Counted from the stretch's first letter, positions 1 to 10,319 are shown. The stretch: DNA of 64,000 nucleotides from Rhizobium sp. NXC24 (GCF_002944315.1 NZ_CP024311.1:1526501-1590500); one strand, 5' to 3'. Made by a program: numbers and translations. The notes: generated from the sequence alone by a model not told the origin.

Positions 1-95
1 ATATCCTTGAGCGTCTTGCCGCCATAGATGCCCGGCTCGCGCTTGCCGAGGGCATTCAAATTGGGTCCGTTTAGGACGAAAATGGTTTGCGCCAT
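1..95 (-). CDS. aroQ: Type II 3-dehydroquinate dehydratase, N-terminal part
   Basis: Only the first 31 codons are inside the window; the gene runs off the left edge. The ATG at 95 opens with [17 protein letters not shown], and the VLNGPNLN stretch is the hallmark N-terminus of the small dodecameric type II dehydroquinases, followed by the REPGIYGG loop that carries the flexible-lid region and the catalytic Tyr. The enzyme removes water from 3-dehydroquinate in the shikimate pathway in the cytoplasm. The start is fixed by the conserved first residues. Confidence 0.9.
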   Translation of the reverse strand, partial: MAQTIFVLNGPNLNALGKREPGIYGGKTLKD

Positions 96-321
96 CAGAG
101 GTTCCGTCAAAGTGCAGCGCAACCTATAGACTCCCGAGGGCGCGTAGGAAAGCCCTCAGGACGTAGGTTGCGCGTGTCTAGGTGTGGAAACGCCCCGATT
201 TTGGCGATTTTACGCATAAGCCCGAAATCGGTTCGACTTCGGAAAGGCTCATACATCTTCTGAGGCGCCACTGTGTCCTTTATGCATCCTGAAAGATGCG
301 CGGCGCAGACATTGCCACGGT

Positions 322-1089
322 TCAGCAGCTCGTCTTGCCGCAACTGCGGACATTGGCGATCTTCTGCTGAATGGCGTCGAGGCCGATTGCGCCGGAGATC
401 GCCTCATTACCGATGACATAGGCCGGCGTGCCGGTGACGTTGAGATCGGTGGCGAGCTGGTACGTGGCCTTGATCGAATCGCTGTTCGGGCTCTTGGCCA
501 TTTCAGCGCGAATTGCCGCTTCAGTGACGCCGAGCGAGGTCGCAGCTTCGATGGCGCTGTCTTCCGATGCGCGGCCGTCGCTTCCAAGCAGCGCATGGTG
601 GAATTCAGCATATTTTTCCGGCGCCAGCTTGCGGAACGCATCGGAAACCCGTGCCGCGGCAACCGAATCCGGTCCGAGGATCGGGAATTCCTTCAGCACG
701 AAACGCACATTCGGGTCTTGCTTGAGCAGCGCGTCCATGTCGGGGAGCGCATGGCGGCAATAGGTGCAATTATAGTCGAAGAACTCGACCACGGTGACGT
801 CACCCTTCGGATTGCCAATCGTAACGTCATCCTTGGAATTGAAGATGGCATCCTTATTTTGGGTAACAGCCTGGGCCGACTGAGCGAGGCGCGCCTCGTC
901 CTGTTTCTTTTCAAGCGCCGCTTGCGCGTCCAACAGCACTTCCGGGTGCTCGACGAGGTATTCCTTGATGAACTCCCCGAATTCCTTCTTCTGCTGGTCA
1001 TCCAGCGCGGCCGCGGGCTGAACCATGGCAAGCGACGCGGCAATGGCGATCGCTGAGGCGGCCAGCAGGGTTTTGGAAAAAAGGGTCAT
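322..1089 (-). CDS. DsbA-family periplasmic thiol oxidoreductase
   Basis: The protein has 255 residues. The ATG at 1089 is chosen because it follows a GAGGA ribosome site and begins a clean signal peptide (MTLFSKTLLAASAIAIAASL, then an AAA-type cleavage site before LDDQQKK). A helical segment of about 70 residues precedes a thioredoxin fold with VVEFFDYNCTYC, so the redox motif is CxxC with Thr-Tyr between the cysteines. The cis-proline loop is visible as TGTPAYV. Two further cysteines lie in the last seven residues. It probably makes or repairs disulfides in the periplasm. It resembles the Com1/ScsC-like DsbA group more than classical DsbA. Partner proteins cannot be told from the sequence. 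Confidence 0.85.
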   Translation of the reverse strand: MTLFSKTLLAASAIAIAASLAMVQPAAALDDQQKKEFGEFIKEYLVEHPEVLLDAQAALEKKQDEARLAQSAQAVTQNKDAIFNSKDDVTIGNPKGDVTVVEFFDYNCTYCRHALPDMDALLKQDPNVRFVLKEFPILGPDSVAAARVSDAFRKLAPEKYAEFHHALLGSDGRASEDSAIEAATSLGVTEAAIRAEMAKSPNSDSIKATYQLATDLNVTGTPAYVIGNEAISGAIGLDAIQQKIANVRSCGKTSC

Positions 1090-1294
1090 TGGGTCCTCGT
1101 TTGAGTAGGTGCTGAGACTCATCGTCCGGTTCGGGATATCACCGCCAGGTTAAAATCCCGAAATTTGTATCGGCAATTTACGGTGCATGCTTATTTCCAG
1201 AAACAGGAATTTTCACGACAAAGCCGCAATCGCGGGATTGTGAACAGGCTAATATTGCGGCAATTGTCTGGCTTTAATCCGATCCGAGAAAGAA

Positions 1295-2458
1295 TTGACC
1301 TTGTTTTCCCTATCCAAACGCAGCGATGTCGAACCCTTCCACGCCATGGATGTGCTGGCGGAGGCGACCCGTCGGCGTCAGGCGGGGCATGCCGTCATTT
1401 CGATGGCCGTCGGCCAGCCGTCGCATCCGACGCCCAAGGCAGCACTTGAGGCAGCACGCACGGCACTCGGGCACGGACGCATCGGCTACACGGACGCACT
1501 GGGCACGCTGGCGCTGAAACAGGCGCTAGCGGTTCATTACCAGGTTCGCCATGGGCTGAGCATCGATCCCATGCGGATCGCGATCACGACAGGTTCGTCG
1601 GCCGGCTTCAACCTCGCCTTTCTGACGCTGTTCGATCCTGGCGACAGCGTCGCCATCGCAAGGCCCGGCTATCCAGCCTATCGCAATATTCTTGCTGCTC
1701 TCGGGCTCGATGTCGTCGAAGTGCCCGTCACCGCCGAAACGCAATTCACGTTGACGCCGGAAAGCCTGGAGGCGGCGCAAGCGGCCAGCGGCAAGCGGCT
1801 GAAGGGCGTACTGCTTGCAAGCCCCGCCAATCCTACCGGCACGGTGACCGGCAGGGCGGCGCTGAAGGCGCTTGCCGATTATTGTGCCGACCGTTCGATC
1901 GCTTTCATTTCCGACGAAATCTATCATGGACTGACCTTCGTCGGCGAAGAGACGAGCGCTCTGGAACTGACCGATCAGACCATCATCATCAATTCCTTTT
2001 CGAAATATTATTGCATGACCGGCTGGCGCATCGGCTGGATGGTGCTGCCGGAGCGCCTGGTGCGCCCGATCGAGCGCGTTGCTCAGAGCCTTTACATTTC
2101 GGCGCCGGAGCTCTCGCAGATCGCCGCCGCCGCAGCACTCGGGGCAGGGGCCGAATTGGACGTCTACCGCGAAAGCTACCGCCATAACCGCGATTTCCTG
2201 ATGCGCCGTCTGCCCGAAATTGGCTTTTCCATCGCGTCGCCGATGGACGGCGCCTTCTACGCCTATGTCGATGTCAGCCGCTTTACCAACGACAGCATGG
2301 CCTTCGCCCGCAAGATGCTGGCTGAAATCAACGTCGCCGCCACACCGGGCCTCGATTTCGATCCGATCGAAGGACACCGCGCGATGCGCATCTCCTATGC
2401 CGGCTCGAACGCGGAGATCGAGGAAGCGGCAGAACGCATGGCGGCGTGGCTGAAATAG
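1295..2458 (+). CDS. Class I/II PLP-dependent aminotransferase
   Basis: This 387-residue fold-type I aminotransferase starts at a TTG preceded by GAGAAAG; no ATG fits the N-terminus. Visible motifs are the N-terminal VGQPSHPTP substrate loop, the SPANPTGT segment that contacts the cofactor, ISDEIYHGL with the Asp that pairs with the pyridine nitrogen, and NSFSKYYCMTGWRIGW with the Schiff-base Lys. The C-terminal RISYA holds the Arg that binds the substrate carboxylate. It is likely an aspartate- or aromatic-type aminotransferase, but the amino-acid specificity cannot be read from the sequence. It is divergent from the DsbA-like gene and convergent with rne. Confidence 0.88.
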   Translation: MTLFSLSKRSDVEPFHAMDVLAEATRRRQAGHAVISMAVGQPSHPTPKAALEAARTALGHGRIGYTDALGTLALKQALAVHYQVRHGLSIDPMRIAITTGSSAGFNLAFLTLFDPGDSVAIARPGYPAYRNILAALGLDVVEVPVTAETQFTLTPESLEAAQAASGKRLKGVLLASPANPTGTVTGRAALKALADYCADRSIAFISDEIYHGLTFVGEETSALELTDQTIIINSFSKYYCMTGWRIGWMVLPERLVRPIERVAQSLYISAPELSQIAAAAALGAGAELDVYRESYRHNRDFLMRRLPEIGFSIASPMDGAFYAYVDVSRFTNDSMAFARKMLAEINVAATPGLDFDPIEGHRAMRISYAGSNAEIEEAAERMAAWLK

Positions 2459-2610
2459 GCTCTTCGATCAGAGGTTTACGGCGAGTTTTGAAGATTTGCA
2501 CCGAACGGAGATCACTCCGTCCTCCGCGGCAATTCCACCCTATCCGCTGAAATGCGCCTCAGTTCGCGGAAATGCCGATCATCGGCCGCGGTTGCTTGCC
2601 GTCTTCCAAA

Positions 2611-2644
2611 ACAAAAATCCGGCCGCGTTGCCACTGCCGGATTT
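2611..2644 (-). terminator. Rho-independent terminator of rne
   Basis: On the minus strand, arms AAATCCGGC and GCCGGATTT (2636-2644 and 2615-2623) flank a 12-base loop and are followed by a U-rich run. It lies 27 bases past the rne stop codon. Confidence 0.75.
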
Positions 2645-2670
2645 GTTTATTTCGTTCCGAACAGCAGCGT

Positions 2671-5559
2671 TCAGAAGAAGCCACGGCGCTGCCACCAGCC
2701 GGCTTTCTTCGGCTTGGTCGGCTCGCCATCGCCGTCGCCGCCCTCGCTGGTGCGGGTGGACTTGACCACCGGCTCGGAGGAGGAGACGTTCGACTCGCGG
2801 TTGGCGCGAGCCGGCTTGGCTGCGGCCTCGATCACTTCGGGCTCCGCAGCGGCGACCGGTTCGGCGGCCTTGTCGAGATCGCCGGCAACTTCGGCAACCG
2901 TTTCAGCCTCGGCGTCGATCACGGACACTTCTTCAGTGACCGGTACCTCGACGGGCGATGCTTCCGCCTTCGGCTTGCGGCGGCTGCGGCCCTTGGCGGG
3001 CTTCACGTCTTCAACGACGACGGCCGCGGTTTCGACAGCCGCCATTGCCGGCTCGCTTTCGACGGCGGCTTCGCCTTCGGCGACCGCGATATCGGCAACG
3101 GTTACAGCGACATCGCTTTCGCCGTCATCCTCATCGTCAGCGCCTTCGTCGGAACCGGCTTCACCGCCGGCGGCTAATTCGTTGCCTTCGCCGTCGCGAT
3201 TGCGACGCCCGCCACGCTTGCCGCGGCGGCGGCGCTTGCGCTTCTGCTGGCCATCATCGCTGGACACGGCCGCGACTTCGCCGCTGCTGCCGGTATCGTC
3301 CTCGTCGCCTTCATCCGCTTCGTCATCGCCTTCCTCGCGGGATGCATCGGCCGATTCGGAGGCTACCTGGGCGTCACCGCCACGACCGCGACGACGGCGG
3401 CGGCGCTTGCGCTTGCGGCCACCTTCATTATTTTCGGAGCGCGCTGCGGGCTGCTGTTCGACGCTAGCGGCCTTTTCTTCGAGCTCTTCGTCTTCGTCCT
3501 CATCTGCCTCGATGACGATATCGTCGTCATCATCCTCCGGAATGGCGGCGAAGTTGAACAGGGATTCGATCTTCACCGGATTTTCCACCGGCTCGCCGCG
3601 GTCGATCGCGAAATGCTGCGTGCCGACGGCATTGTCCGCGCCGATGACGATGGCGACGCCGAAGCGGTTTTCGTAATCGACGATCGTCTGACGCTTGTGA
3701 TTGAGCAGATAGAGCGCAATGTCCGGCGTCGTACGCACGGTGATGTCGTGCGTCGTGTTCTTCAGCAGGTATTCCTCGATGCCGCGCAGAACATGCAGCG
3801 CAACGGAGGACTGCGAGCGAACATGACCGGTGCCGCCGCAATGCGAGCAGATCTGCGTCGTGCTTTCGAGAACCGAAGCGCGGATGCGCTGGCGCGACAT
3901 TTCCAGAAGGCCGAAATGCGAGATACGGCCGACTTGGATGCGGGCGCGGTCGTTCTTCAGGCATTCCTTCAGCTTCTTCTCGACGGCGCGGTTGTTGCGC
4001 TTTTCTTCCATGTCGATGAAGTCGATGACGATCAGGCCGGCAAGGTCGCGCAGGCGAAGCTGGCGGGCAATTTCCTCGGCAGCTTCCAGATTGGTCTGGA
4101 GCGCGGTGTCCTCGATCGAGTGTTCGCGGGTCGAGCGGCCGGAGTTGACGTCGATCGAAACCAGCGCTTCCGTCTGGTTCATGATCAGGTAGCCGCCCGA
4201 GCGCAAAGTCACCTGCGGCTGCAGCATGCGGTCGAGCTGCGCCTCGATGCCGGAGCGCGAGAAAATCGGATGGATGTCGCGATAGGGCTGAACCACCTTG
4301 GCATGGCTCGGCATCAGCATCTTCATGAAGTCTTTCGCTTCACGATAGCCTTCTTCGCCGGCAACGATGATCTCGCCGATATCCTTGTTGTAAAGGTCGC
4401 GGATCGAGCGCTTGATCAGGCTGCCTTCTTCGTAGACGAGGCAAGGCGCTGTCGAAGCGAGTGTCAACGTGCGGACGTTTTCCCAGAGGCGCATCAGATA
4501 TTCGAAGTCACGCTTGACCTCGACCTTGGTGCGGTTGGCGCCGGCGGTACGCAGGATGACGCCCATGCCCTGCGGCACTTCGAGCATCTTGGCGATTTCC
4601 TTCAGGCGCTTGCGGTCCTGCGGATTGGTGATCTTGCGGGAGATACCACCGCCGCGCGCCGTGTTCGGCATCAGAACCGAGTAGCGGCCTGCGAGCGAAA
4701 GATAGGTGGTAAGTGCTGCGCCCTTGTTGCCGCGCTCTTCCTTGGCAACCTGCACCAGCAGGATCTGCCGACGCTTGATGACTTCCTGAATGCGATACTG
4801 TTTCCGCGGCTTGCGCTGCGTGCGGTCCGGAACCTCTTCCATCGCGTCTTCGGCGCCGACGGATTCGATTACTTCTTCTTCCTGGTCGTGATCATCGTCG
4901 TCGTCATCGTCGTGACGGCGCTTGGAAACATCGACATCCTCGGAAATCGAATCGGTTTCGACCATCGCGGCCATCTCGCCGGACGGGCCGCCTTCTTCAT
5001 CTTCGCTCGGCGCGTCGACTGTAGCGATCGCTTCGGCTGCAGGAGCCTCCTCGGCGGCAGCTTCAGCGACCACCTTCTTGCGGCTGCGGCGTGGCTTGGC
5101 CTTCTTCGCCGGAGCTTCCTCGACGGGAGCAGCCGCTACCTCAGGGGCAAGGGCTTCTTCCGTCACCGCGACTTCCGCCTCGTCCTTCTGGACGATGCCG
5201 ATGTCGGGCTGTTCCTGCTGGGAAAGATCGAGCGCCGTTTCGACATGCTCGACATCGTCGTCGCGGCGATGCTCTTCGGCTTCCGCCTTCAGGAGCGCCT
5301 GCCGGTCGGCGAGCGGAATCTGGTAGTAGTCGGGATGGATTTCGGCAAAGGCCAGGAAGCCATGCCGGTTGCCGCCGTAATCCACGAAAGCGGCTTGCAG
5401 CGAGGGCTCAACCCTCGTCACCTTGGCGAGATAGATATTGCCGCGGATTTGCTTCTTGTGCTGCGACTCGAAGTCAAATTCTTCTATGCGGTTCCCGCGA
5501 ACGACAACAACACGCGTCTCTTCCTCGTGAGACGCATCGATAAGCATTTTGTCTGCCAT
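2671..5559 (-). CDS. rne: Ribonuclease E
   Basis: This 962-residue endoribonuclease is the core of the RNA degradosome and also matures rRNA and tRNA. The start at 5559 follows GAGGAG and gives MADKMLIDASHEEETRVVVV, the usual RNase E opening. The S1 domain begins near residue 37 and is split by an acidic Ala/Glu-rich insertion (about 85-260), as is usual in alphaproteobacteria. The catalytic part has SIDVNSG and IVIDFIDM, whose aspartates bind Mg, and the zinc-link CSHCGGTG. The C-terminal third is low-complexity, with KRKRRRRRRGRGG and acidic tracts, and probably scaffolds RNA and partners. A 690-base leader precedes it, which would fit autoregulation, but that is inference. Confidence 0.96.
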   Translation of the reverse strand: MADKMLIDASHEEETRVVVVRGNRIEEFDFESQHKKQIRGNIYLAKVTRVEPSLQAAFVDYGGNRHGFLAFAEIHPDYYQIPLADRQALLKAEAEEHRRDDDVEHVETALDLSQQEQPDIGIVQKDEAEVAVTEEALAPEVAAAPVEEAPAKKAKPRRSRKKVVAEAAAEEAPAAEAIATVDAPSEDEEGGPSGEMAAMVETDSISEDVDVSKRRHDDDDDDDHDQEEEVIESVGAEDAMEEVPDRTQRKPRKQYRIQEVIKRRQILLVQVAKEERGNKGAALTTYLSLAGRYSVLMPNTARGGGISRKITNPQDRKRLKEIAKMLEVPQGMGVILRTAGANRTKVEVKRDFEYLMRLWENVRTLTLASTAPCLVYEEGSLIKRSIRDLYNKDIGEIIVAGEEGYREAKDFMKMLMPSHAKVVQPYRDIHPIFSRSGIEAQLDRMLQPQVTLRSGGYLIMNQTEALVSIDVNSGRSTREHSIEDTALQTNLEAAEEIARQLRLRDLAGLIVIDFIDMEEKRNNRAVEKKLKECLKNDRARIQVGRISHFGLLEMSRQRIRASVLESTTQICSHCGGTGHVRSQSSVALHVLRGIEEYLLKNTTHDITVRTTPDIALYLLNHKRQTIVDYENRFGVAIVIGADNAVGTQHFAIDRGEPVENPVKIESLFNFAAIPEDDDDDIVIEADEDEDEELEEKAASVEQQPAARSENNEGGRKRKRRRRRRGRGGDAQVASESADASREEGDDEADEGDEDDTGSSGEVAAVSSDDGQQKRKRRRRGKRGGRRNRDGEGNELAAGGEAGSDEGADDEDDGESDVAVTVADIAVAEGEAAVESEPAMAAVETAAVVVEDVKPAKGRSRRKPKAEASPVEVPVTEEVSVIDAEAETVAEVAGDLDKAAEPVAAAEPEVIEAAAKPARANRESNVSSSEPVVKSTRTSEGGDGDGEPTKPKKAGWWQRRGFF

Positions 5560-6252
5560 GTAAGCTGTGCTCCTCGGCGCCGGCATGCGGAAAGGCGCCG
5601 GCCGGTCGCTAGGACAGGCTGGTTGCACTCCACTATTGCTGCACCGGATAATGAAAGTCGCGATTGGTTGTTTTGCGATGACGATGACAGCAGCCAGACA
5701 GCGGCCGGGACATCAGTTCCCCGGGGTCTGTTCACTTCTTGAAAAAGCTGCTGCGGTACCATCCGTAACCAAGCGAGATCGACAATGCCTTAGACCCAAC
5801 AAACGGGTCCGATGAATGTGCTCTCTTTAAAGAGCGTTTGGTGGCTCTCCACCGATGAATTTCCCGCGCAAAACCGGAAATTCAGATATCCAGTATGGGA
5901 GCAGAAGCACTGTAGACGGCGGATGACGGCCGCTTATGGCGCCTAGTACTCGAGGCGGCTGCCTTTGCGGCGACTCTATCCCGTCAACACTTCTACCCTA
6001 ATATGCGTTGTATGTTTTATCTGTCACAATAGCAAGGGGAAAGCCAAGTATGCCATAATATTGATGGATTCGTCGGATGATGAAGGTGCGGGGACGGCGT
6101 TTCCGATTCTTCTCCCGGCACGCCATCACATCGGCACTATCGCGTCATCCGTGGTTTTCCCGTTATTTTTGGACTTCAAAAACAACGTCGAAATCAATAT
6201 GGGGCGCGGTGGGCGATAGTTAAAGGGATTGCGGCATGCGACGGAGAATGGC
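5560..6252. other. Divergent rne / amidase intergenic region with palindromes
   Basis: No convincing gene is found in these 693 bases. On the rne side are the perfect palindrome CTCTTTAAAGAG (5823-5834) and the hairpin GGTGG-CTCT-CCACC (5840-5853), which would lie in an rne leader RNA if transcription starts upstream of them. The amidase side is A+T-rich (about 6000-6200), as expected for promoters. I could not fix a -35/-10 pair. Confidence 0.5.
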
Positions 6253-7467
6253 GTGAGGGCTTTGCGAATTGCAGCGGTGGCCCTCGCAGTGACGGCTCTT
6301 CCGATTCTCTCGCCGCTTGCGACGGCCATGGCCGCCGCCGATCCATTGCTCGCCTATGGCGCACGCATCGCCGGCGACGATGCCCGCACCCGTATCGTCA
6401 TCGATATGGATCGCGAGCCGACCTTCACGGTCCATTATCTTGACAACCCCGTACGCGTCATCGTCGACCTTCCGGCAACCGCCTTCGGTTTCCCCGCAGC
6501 CGATCTGAAGCCGATCGGCCTCTTCAAGGATATCCGCTACGGCACCATGGATGAGGACAGCGCCCGCATCGTGCTGACGGCGGCCAAGCCGGTGAAGCTG
6601 GTCATGGCCAAGGTGCAGCCCGACGAAAGCGGCAAGGGGCATCGCCTCGTGCTCGATGCTGAGATACTGCCTGCCGGGCAGTTTGCGGATCTTATCAAGC
6701 AGCAGAGCTGGACCAACGATGACACCGCAAAGGATGTCGGTCCGGTGGCACCGATCGAAAGGGCCGATCCGAGCAGCTTCCTCGTGGCGGTCGACGCCGG
6801 TCATGGCGGGATCGACGCCGGCGCAACGGCCAGCGATGGCGTCACCCAGGAGAAGGACATCACACTCGCCTTTGCCAAGCTCCTGGCCGACAAGCTGAAC
6901 GCCAAGCCCGGCATCAAGGCTTTCCTGACGCGCGACAATGATGAATATCTGTCGCTGTCGCAGCGCGTGACCATCGCCCGGCAGAATCACGCCTCACTGT
7001 TTATCTCGCTGCATGCCGACACGCTGAAGCAGAAGGATATCCGCGGCGCCACGGTCTATACGATCTCCGACAAGGCCTCCGACAAGCTCGCCAGCGAAGT
7101 CGCCGACCGCGAAAACAATTCCGACCAGCTTGCCGGCGCCGAGACGCAGGCCCAGCCTGCCGCCGTCGCGGATATTCTAATGGACCTGACCCGGCGTGAG
7201 ACGCAGGCTTTTTCCATCTCGCTGGCGCGGGATGTGCTCACCTCGTTCAATGGCCAGATCTCGATGATCAACAACCCGCATCGCCATGCCGGCTTCCGCG
7301 TGCTGCAGGCGCCGGATGTTCCCTCCATTCTCCTCGAGCTTGGCTTCCTCTCGAACAAGGATGATGAGAAACTTTTACTCGATCCCGATTGGCGGCAGAA
7401 ATTGGCGGATCGGCTGACTGATGCGGTACAGCAGTACCGCGTTTCGACCATCGCGAATGGCGGCTGA
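6253..7467 (+). CDS. Periplasmic N-acetylmuramoyl-L-alanine amidase (AMIN + Amidase_3)
   Basis: This 404-residue zinc amidase cuts the bond between MurNAc and L-Ala to split septal peptidoglycan. I chose the GTG at 6253, which follows GGAG by seven bases and starts a signal peptide (VRALRIAAVALAVTALP); a TTG at 6229 is possible but less well placed. An AMIN-like beta domain covers about residues 35-145. The Amidase_3 domain has VDAGHGGIDAG, TQEKDI, FISLHAD and ILLELGFLSN, supplying the His/Glu/His zinc ligands and the catalytic Glu. It is AmiC-like and lies next to PBP1A, a pairing common in Rhizobiales. Confidence 0.92.
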   Translation: MRALRIAAVALAVTALPILSPLATAMAAADPLLAYGARIAGDDARTRIVIDMDREPTFTVHYLDNPVRVIVDLPATAFGFPAADLKPIGLFKDIRYGTMDEDSARIVLTAAKPVKLVMAKVQPDESGKGHRLVLDAEILPAGQFADLIKQQSWTNDDTAKDVGPVAPIERADPSSFLVAVDAGHGGIDAGATASDGVTQEKDITLAFAKLLADKLNAKPGIKAFLTRDNDEYLSLSQRVTIARQNHASLFISLHADTLKQKDIRGATVYTISDKASDKLASEVADRENNSDQLAGAETQAQPAAVADILMDLTRRETQAFSISLARDVLTSFNGQISMINNPHRHAGFRVLQAPDVPSILLELGFLSNKDDEKLLLDPDWRQKLADRLTDAVQQYRVSTIANGG

Positions 7468-7727
7468 GACGGTAGAATAGCGGCGCCGTTCGTGTCTTCC
7501 ATGTAACAGCCGTTGCTAATGGGCTGGGATGAAGTGAGGAATACCAGCGGTGAGCCCTATTTTGCTCACATTCCCGCCGTTACACCAAAGTATTGTTTGC
7601 CGCGGTCGGCATGCACGGCTTTATGCCGTTGCCGTCTTGCATTCACGCCCCGAGCGTGCAAAACGCCCGTGAATGTGCGATGGTCTCGCGCATGCGCCGC
7701 ATGAAGAAGAAGCACCGGTAGCATCAT

Positions 7728-10193
7728 ATGGTCAGACTGATTGGATATTTCTTTGGGCTGGGCTGCCTCCTGTTCCTGGGTGCGGCGGCGGCGGCGGCTA
7801 TTTATCTGAGCGTCGTTTCCAAGGATCTGCCGGATTATGAGGTGCTCGCCAAATACGCGCCGCCGGTGACGACCCGCATTCATGCGGGCAACGGTGCCTT
7901 GATGAAGGAATATTCGCGCGAGAACCGGCTTTTCCTGCCGATCCAGGCCATTCCCGATCGCGTCAAGGCCGCTTTCCTCTCGGCAGAAGACAAGAACTTC
8001 TACAATCATCCGGGCGTCGATGTCGGCGGCCTGATGCGCGCCGTCGCCGTAAACCTTCAGAATATCGGTTCCGGCCGCCGTTTCGTTGGCGCATCGACCA
8101 TCACCCAGCAGGTCGCCAAGAACTTCCTGCTTTCGGCCGACCAGACCTTCGACCGCAAGATCAAGGAAGCGATCCTCTCCTTCCGCATCGAACAGGCCTA
8201 CAGCAAGGACAAGATCCTCGAACTCTATCTGAACGAGATCTATTTCGGCCTCAATTCCTATGGCATCGCCGGTGCGGCGCTGACCTATTTCGACAAGTCG
8301 GTCAACGAGCTGACGATTGCCGAATCGGCTTATCTCGCTTCGCTGCCCAAGGGCCCGTCCAACTACAATCCGTTCCGTCACCCCGATGCTGCGATGACCC
8401 GCCGCAACTGGGTTATCGACCGCATGGTCGAGAATGGCTATGTCAGCCAGAGCGACGGCGAAGAAGCCAAGAAGCAGCCGCTCGGCGTTGCGCCGCCAAA
8501 GAGTGGCCCGTCGCTCTTCGCCTCCGATTATTTTGCCGAAGAAGTCCGCCGCCAGTTGATCGACCAATATGGCGAGAAAACCCTCCTCGAGGGCGGGCTT
8601 TCGGTCCGCACCTCGCTGGATCCGCAGATCCAGATCGAAGCACGCAAGGCGTTGCAGGACGGACTGGTCGACTACGACGAGCGCCGCGGCTTCCATGGCC
8701 CGATCAAGCAGATCGCGACATCGCAGGATTGGGGTCCGGAACTCGCCAAGATCCCGGCCTTGAGTGATGTGCCGGAATGGCAGCTCGCCGTCGTGCTTTC
8801 CGTGTCCGATCAAACGGTCGATATCGGCCTGCAGCCAAGTGTCGACGCCGCGGGTAAGGTCGCGAACGATCGCAAGCGTGGTACGATCGCCGTAGCCGAC
8901 ATGCGTTGGGCTTTCCGCTCGGCGGGTGGCAGCAAGACGGCGAAATCGCCGACCGGCGTGTTGAACCCCGGTGACGTGATCTATGTCCAGAAGAGCGGCG
9001 ATGCCGATTCGAGCGCCTATCGCCTGCGCCAGCCTCCGAAAGTGCAGGGCGGCCTCGTCGTGATGGACCCGCATACCGGCCGCGTGCTCGCCATGGTCGG
9101 CGGTTTCTCCTATGCGCAGTCGGAGTTCAACCGCGCTACCCAGGCTAAACGCCAGCCCGGCTCGTCCTTCAAGCCCTTCGTTTACGCGGCGGCCATGGAC
9201 AATGGCTATACACCGGCGTCGGTCATTCTTGACGATCCGCTCCAGATCACGCTCAGCAACGGACAGGTGTGGAAGCCGGAAAACTACGAAGGCGAGGGCG
9301 GCGGCGCCCATACGCTTCGCTTTGCCATCGAGCATTCGCGCAACCTGATGACCGTGCGTCTCGCTGCGGATATGGGCATGCCGCTGGTCGCCGAATATGC
9401 CGACCGCTTCGGCATCTATGACCGCATGAACCCGGTTCTTGCCATGGCGCTTGGCGCCGGCGAGACGACGGTGCTGCGCATGGTTTCCGCCTATTCGGTC
9501 ATCGCCAATGGCGGCAAGCAGATCAAGCCGACATTGATCGACCGCATTCAGGACCGCTATGGCGCGACCATCTTCAAGCACGAAGAGCGCGTCTGCGACG
9601 CCTGCAATGTCAGCGATTGGCAGAATCAGGATGAGCCAGTCATCGCCGACAACCGCGAGCAGGTGCTCGATCCGATGACTGCCTATCAGGTGACTTCGAT
9701 GATGCAGGGCGTCGTCATCCGCGGCACGGCCGCCGGCAAGATCAAGCTGAACACCGATGTCGCCGGCAAGACCGGTACGACCAACGATGAAAAGGACGCC
9801 TGGTTCGTCGGCTTTACGCCGAGCCTCGTTGCCGGCCTTTATGTCGGCTACGACACGCCGAGCACACTCGGCCGCGGCGCGACCGGTGGCTCGATCGCCG
9901 CGCCGATCTTTAACGAGTTCATGCAGGCCGCCACCAAGGATGAGCAGCCGGAGAAATTCCAGGTTCCGGCGGGCATGAATATGATGGCCGTCAACCGCGC
10001 GACCGGCATGGCCGCGCAGCCCGGCGATCCCGATGCCATCATGGAAGCCTTCAAGCCCGGCACTGGTCCTGCGACCACCTATACGGTCATCGGCGGCGGC
10101 GATGCGTCGGCGCAGGTCGCGCCCGAGGAAATTCTGAAGACCTCGCCGCAGGCGAACCAGGCAGTCACATCAGGTGCGGGCGGTCTCTTCTGA
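7728..10193 (+). CDS. mrcA: Penicillin-binding protein 1A (bifunctional transglycosylase/transpeptidase)
   Basis: This 821-residue class A PBP polymerises glycan strands and cross-links peptides at the outer face of the inner membrane. One N-terminal membrane anchor (about residues 5-28) is followed by the GT51 domain with SAEDKNFYNHPGVD, where the first Glu is catalytic, and STITQQVAKN. An inserted OB-like domain precedes the transpeptidase domain, which carries SxxK (S479-K482 in GSSFKPF), SRN and KTGT (K681). The ATG at 7728 has no good ribosome site, but the anchor begins right there. It follows the amidase and precedes prfB. Confidence 0.95.
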   Translation: MVRLIGYFFGLGCLLFLGAAAAAAIYLSVVSKDLPDYEVLAKYAPPVTTRIHAGNGALMKEYSRENRLFLPIQAIPDRVKAAFLSAEDKNFYNHPGVDVGGLMRAVAVNLQNIGSGRRFVGASTITQQVAKNFLLSADQTFDRKIKEAILSFRIEQAYSKDKILELYLNEIYFGLNSYGIAGAALTYFDKSVNELTIAESAYLASLPKGPSNYNPFRHPDAAMTRRNWVIDRMVENGYVSQSDGEEAKKQPLGVAPPKSGPSLFASDYFAEEVRRQLIDQYGEKTLLEGGLSVRTSLDPQIQIEARKALQDGLVDYDERRGFHGPIKQIATSQDWGPELAKIPALSDVPEWQLAVVLSVSDQTVDIGLQPSVDAAGKVANDRKRGTIAVADMRWAFRSAGGSKTAKSPTGVLNPGDVIYVQKSGDADSSAYRLRQPPKVQGGLVVMDPHTGRVLAMVGGFSYAQSEFNRATQAKRQPGSSFKPFVYAAAMDNGYTPASVILDDPLQITLSNGQVWKPENYEGEGGGAHTLRFAIEHSRNLMTVRLAADMGMPLVAEYADRFGIYDRMNPVLAMALGAGETTVLRMVSAYSVIANGGKQIKPTLIDRIQDRYGATIFKHEERVCDACNVSDWQNQDEPVIADNREQVLDPMTAYQVTSMMQGVVIRGTAAGKIKLNTDVAGKTGTTNDEKDAWFVGFTPSLVAGLYVGYDTPSTLGRGATGGSIAAPIFNEFMQAATKDEQPEKFQVPAGMNMMAVNRATGMAAQPGDPDAIMEAFKPGTGPATTYTVIGGGDASAQVAPEEILKTSPQANQAVTSGAGGLF

Positions 10194-10319
10194 TCCTGGT
10201 CGATTTGTCCAATGATCATGCGGCGGGGCTTTACAGTCGCGGCATGTGTATCTATGTCACCAGCACTCTTTGAATTGAACAGCCGTTCATAGCGAACGGC
10301 CGAATAAAGAAGCAGGAAC

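Noticed and set aside
1526..2377. A 283-codon frame opposite the aminotransferase
   Set aside because: The aminotransferase has all catalytic motifs; the opposite frame has none.
3613..5742. A 709-codon open frame opposite rne
   Set aside because: It mirrors the codon bias of rne on the other strand, has no recognisable domain and no ribosome site, and rne itself is certain.
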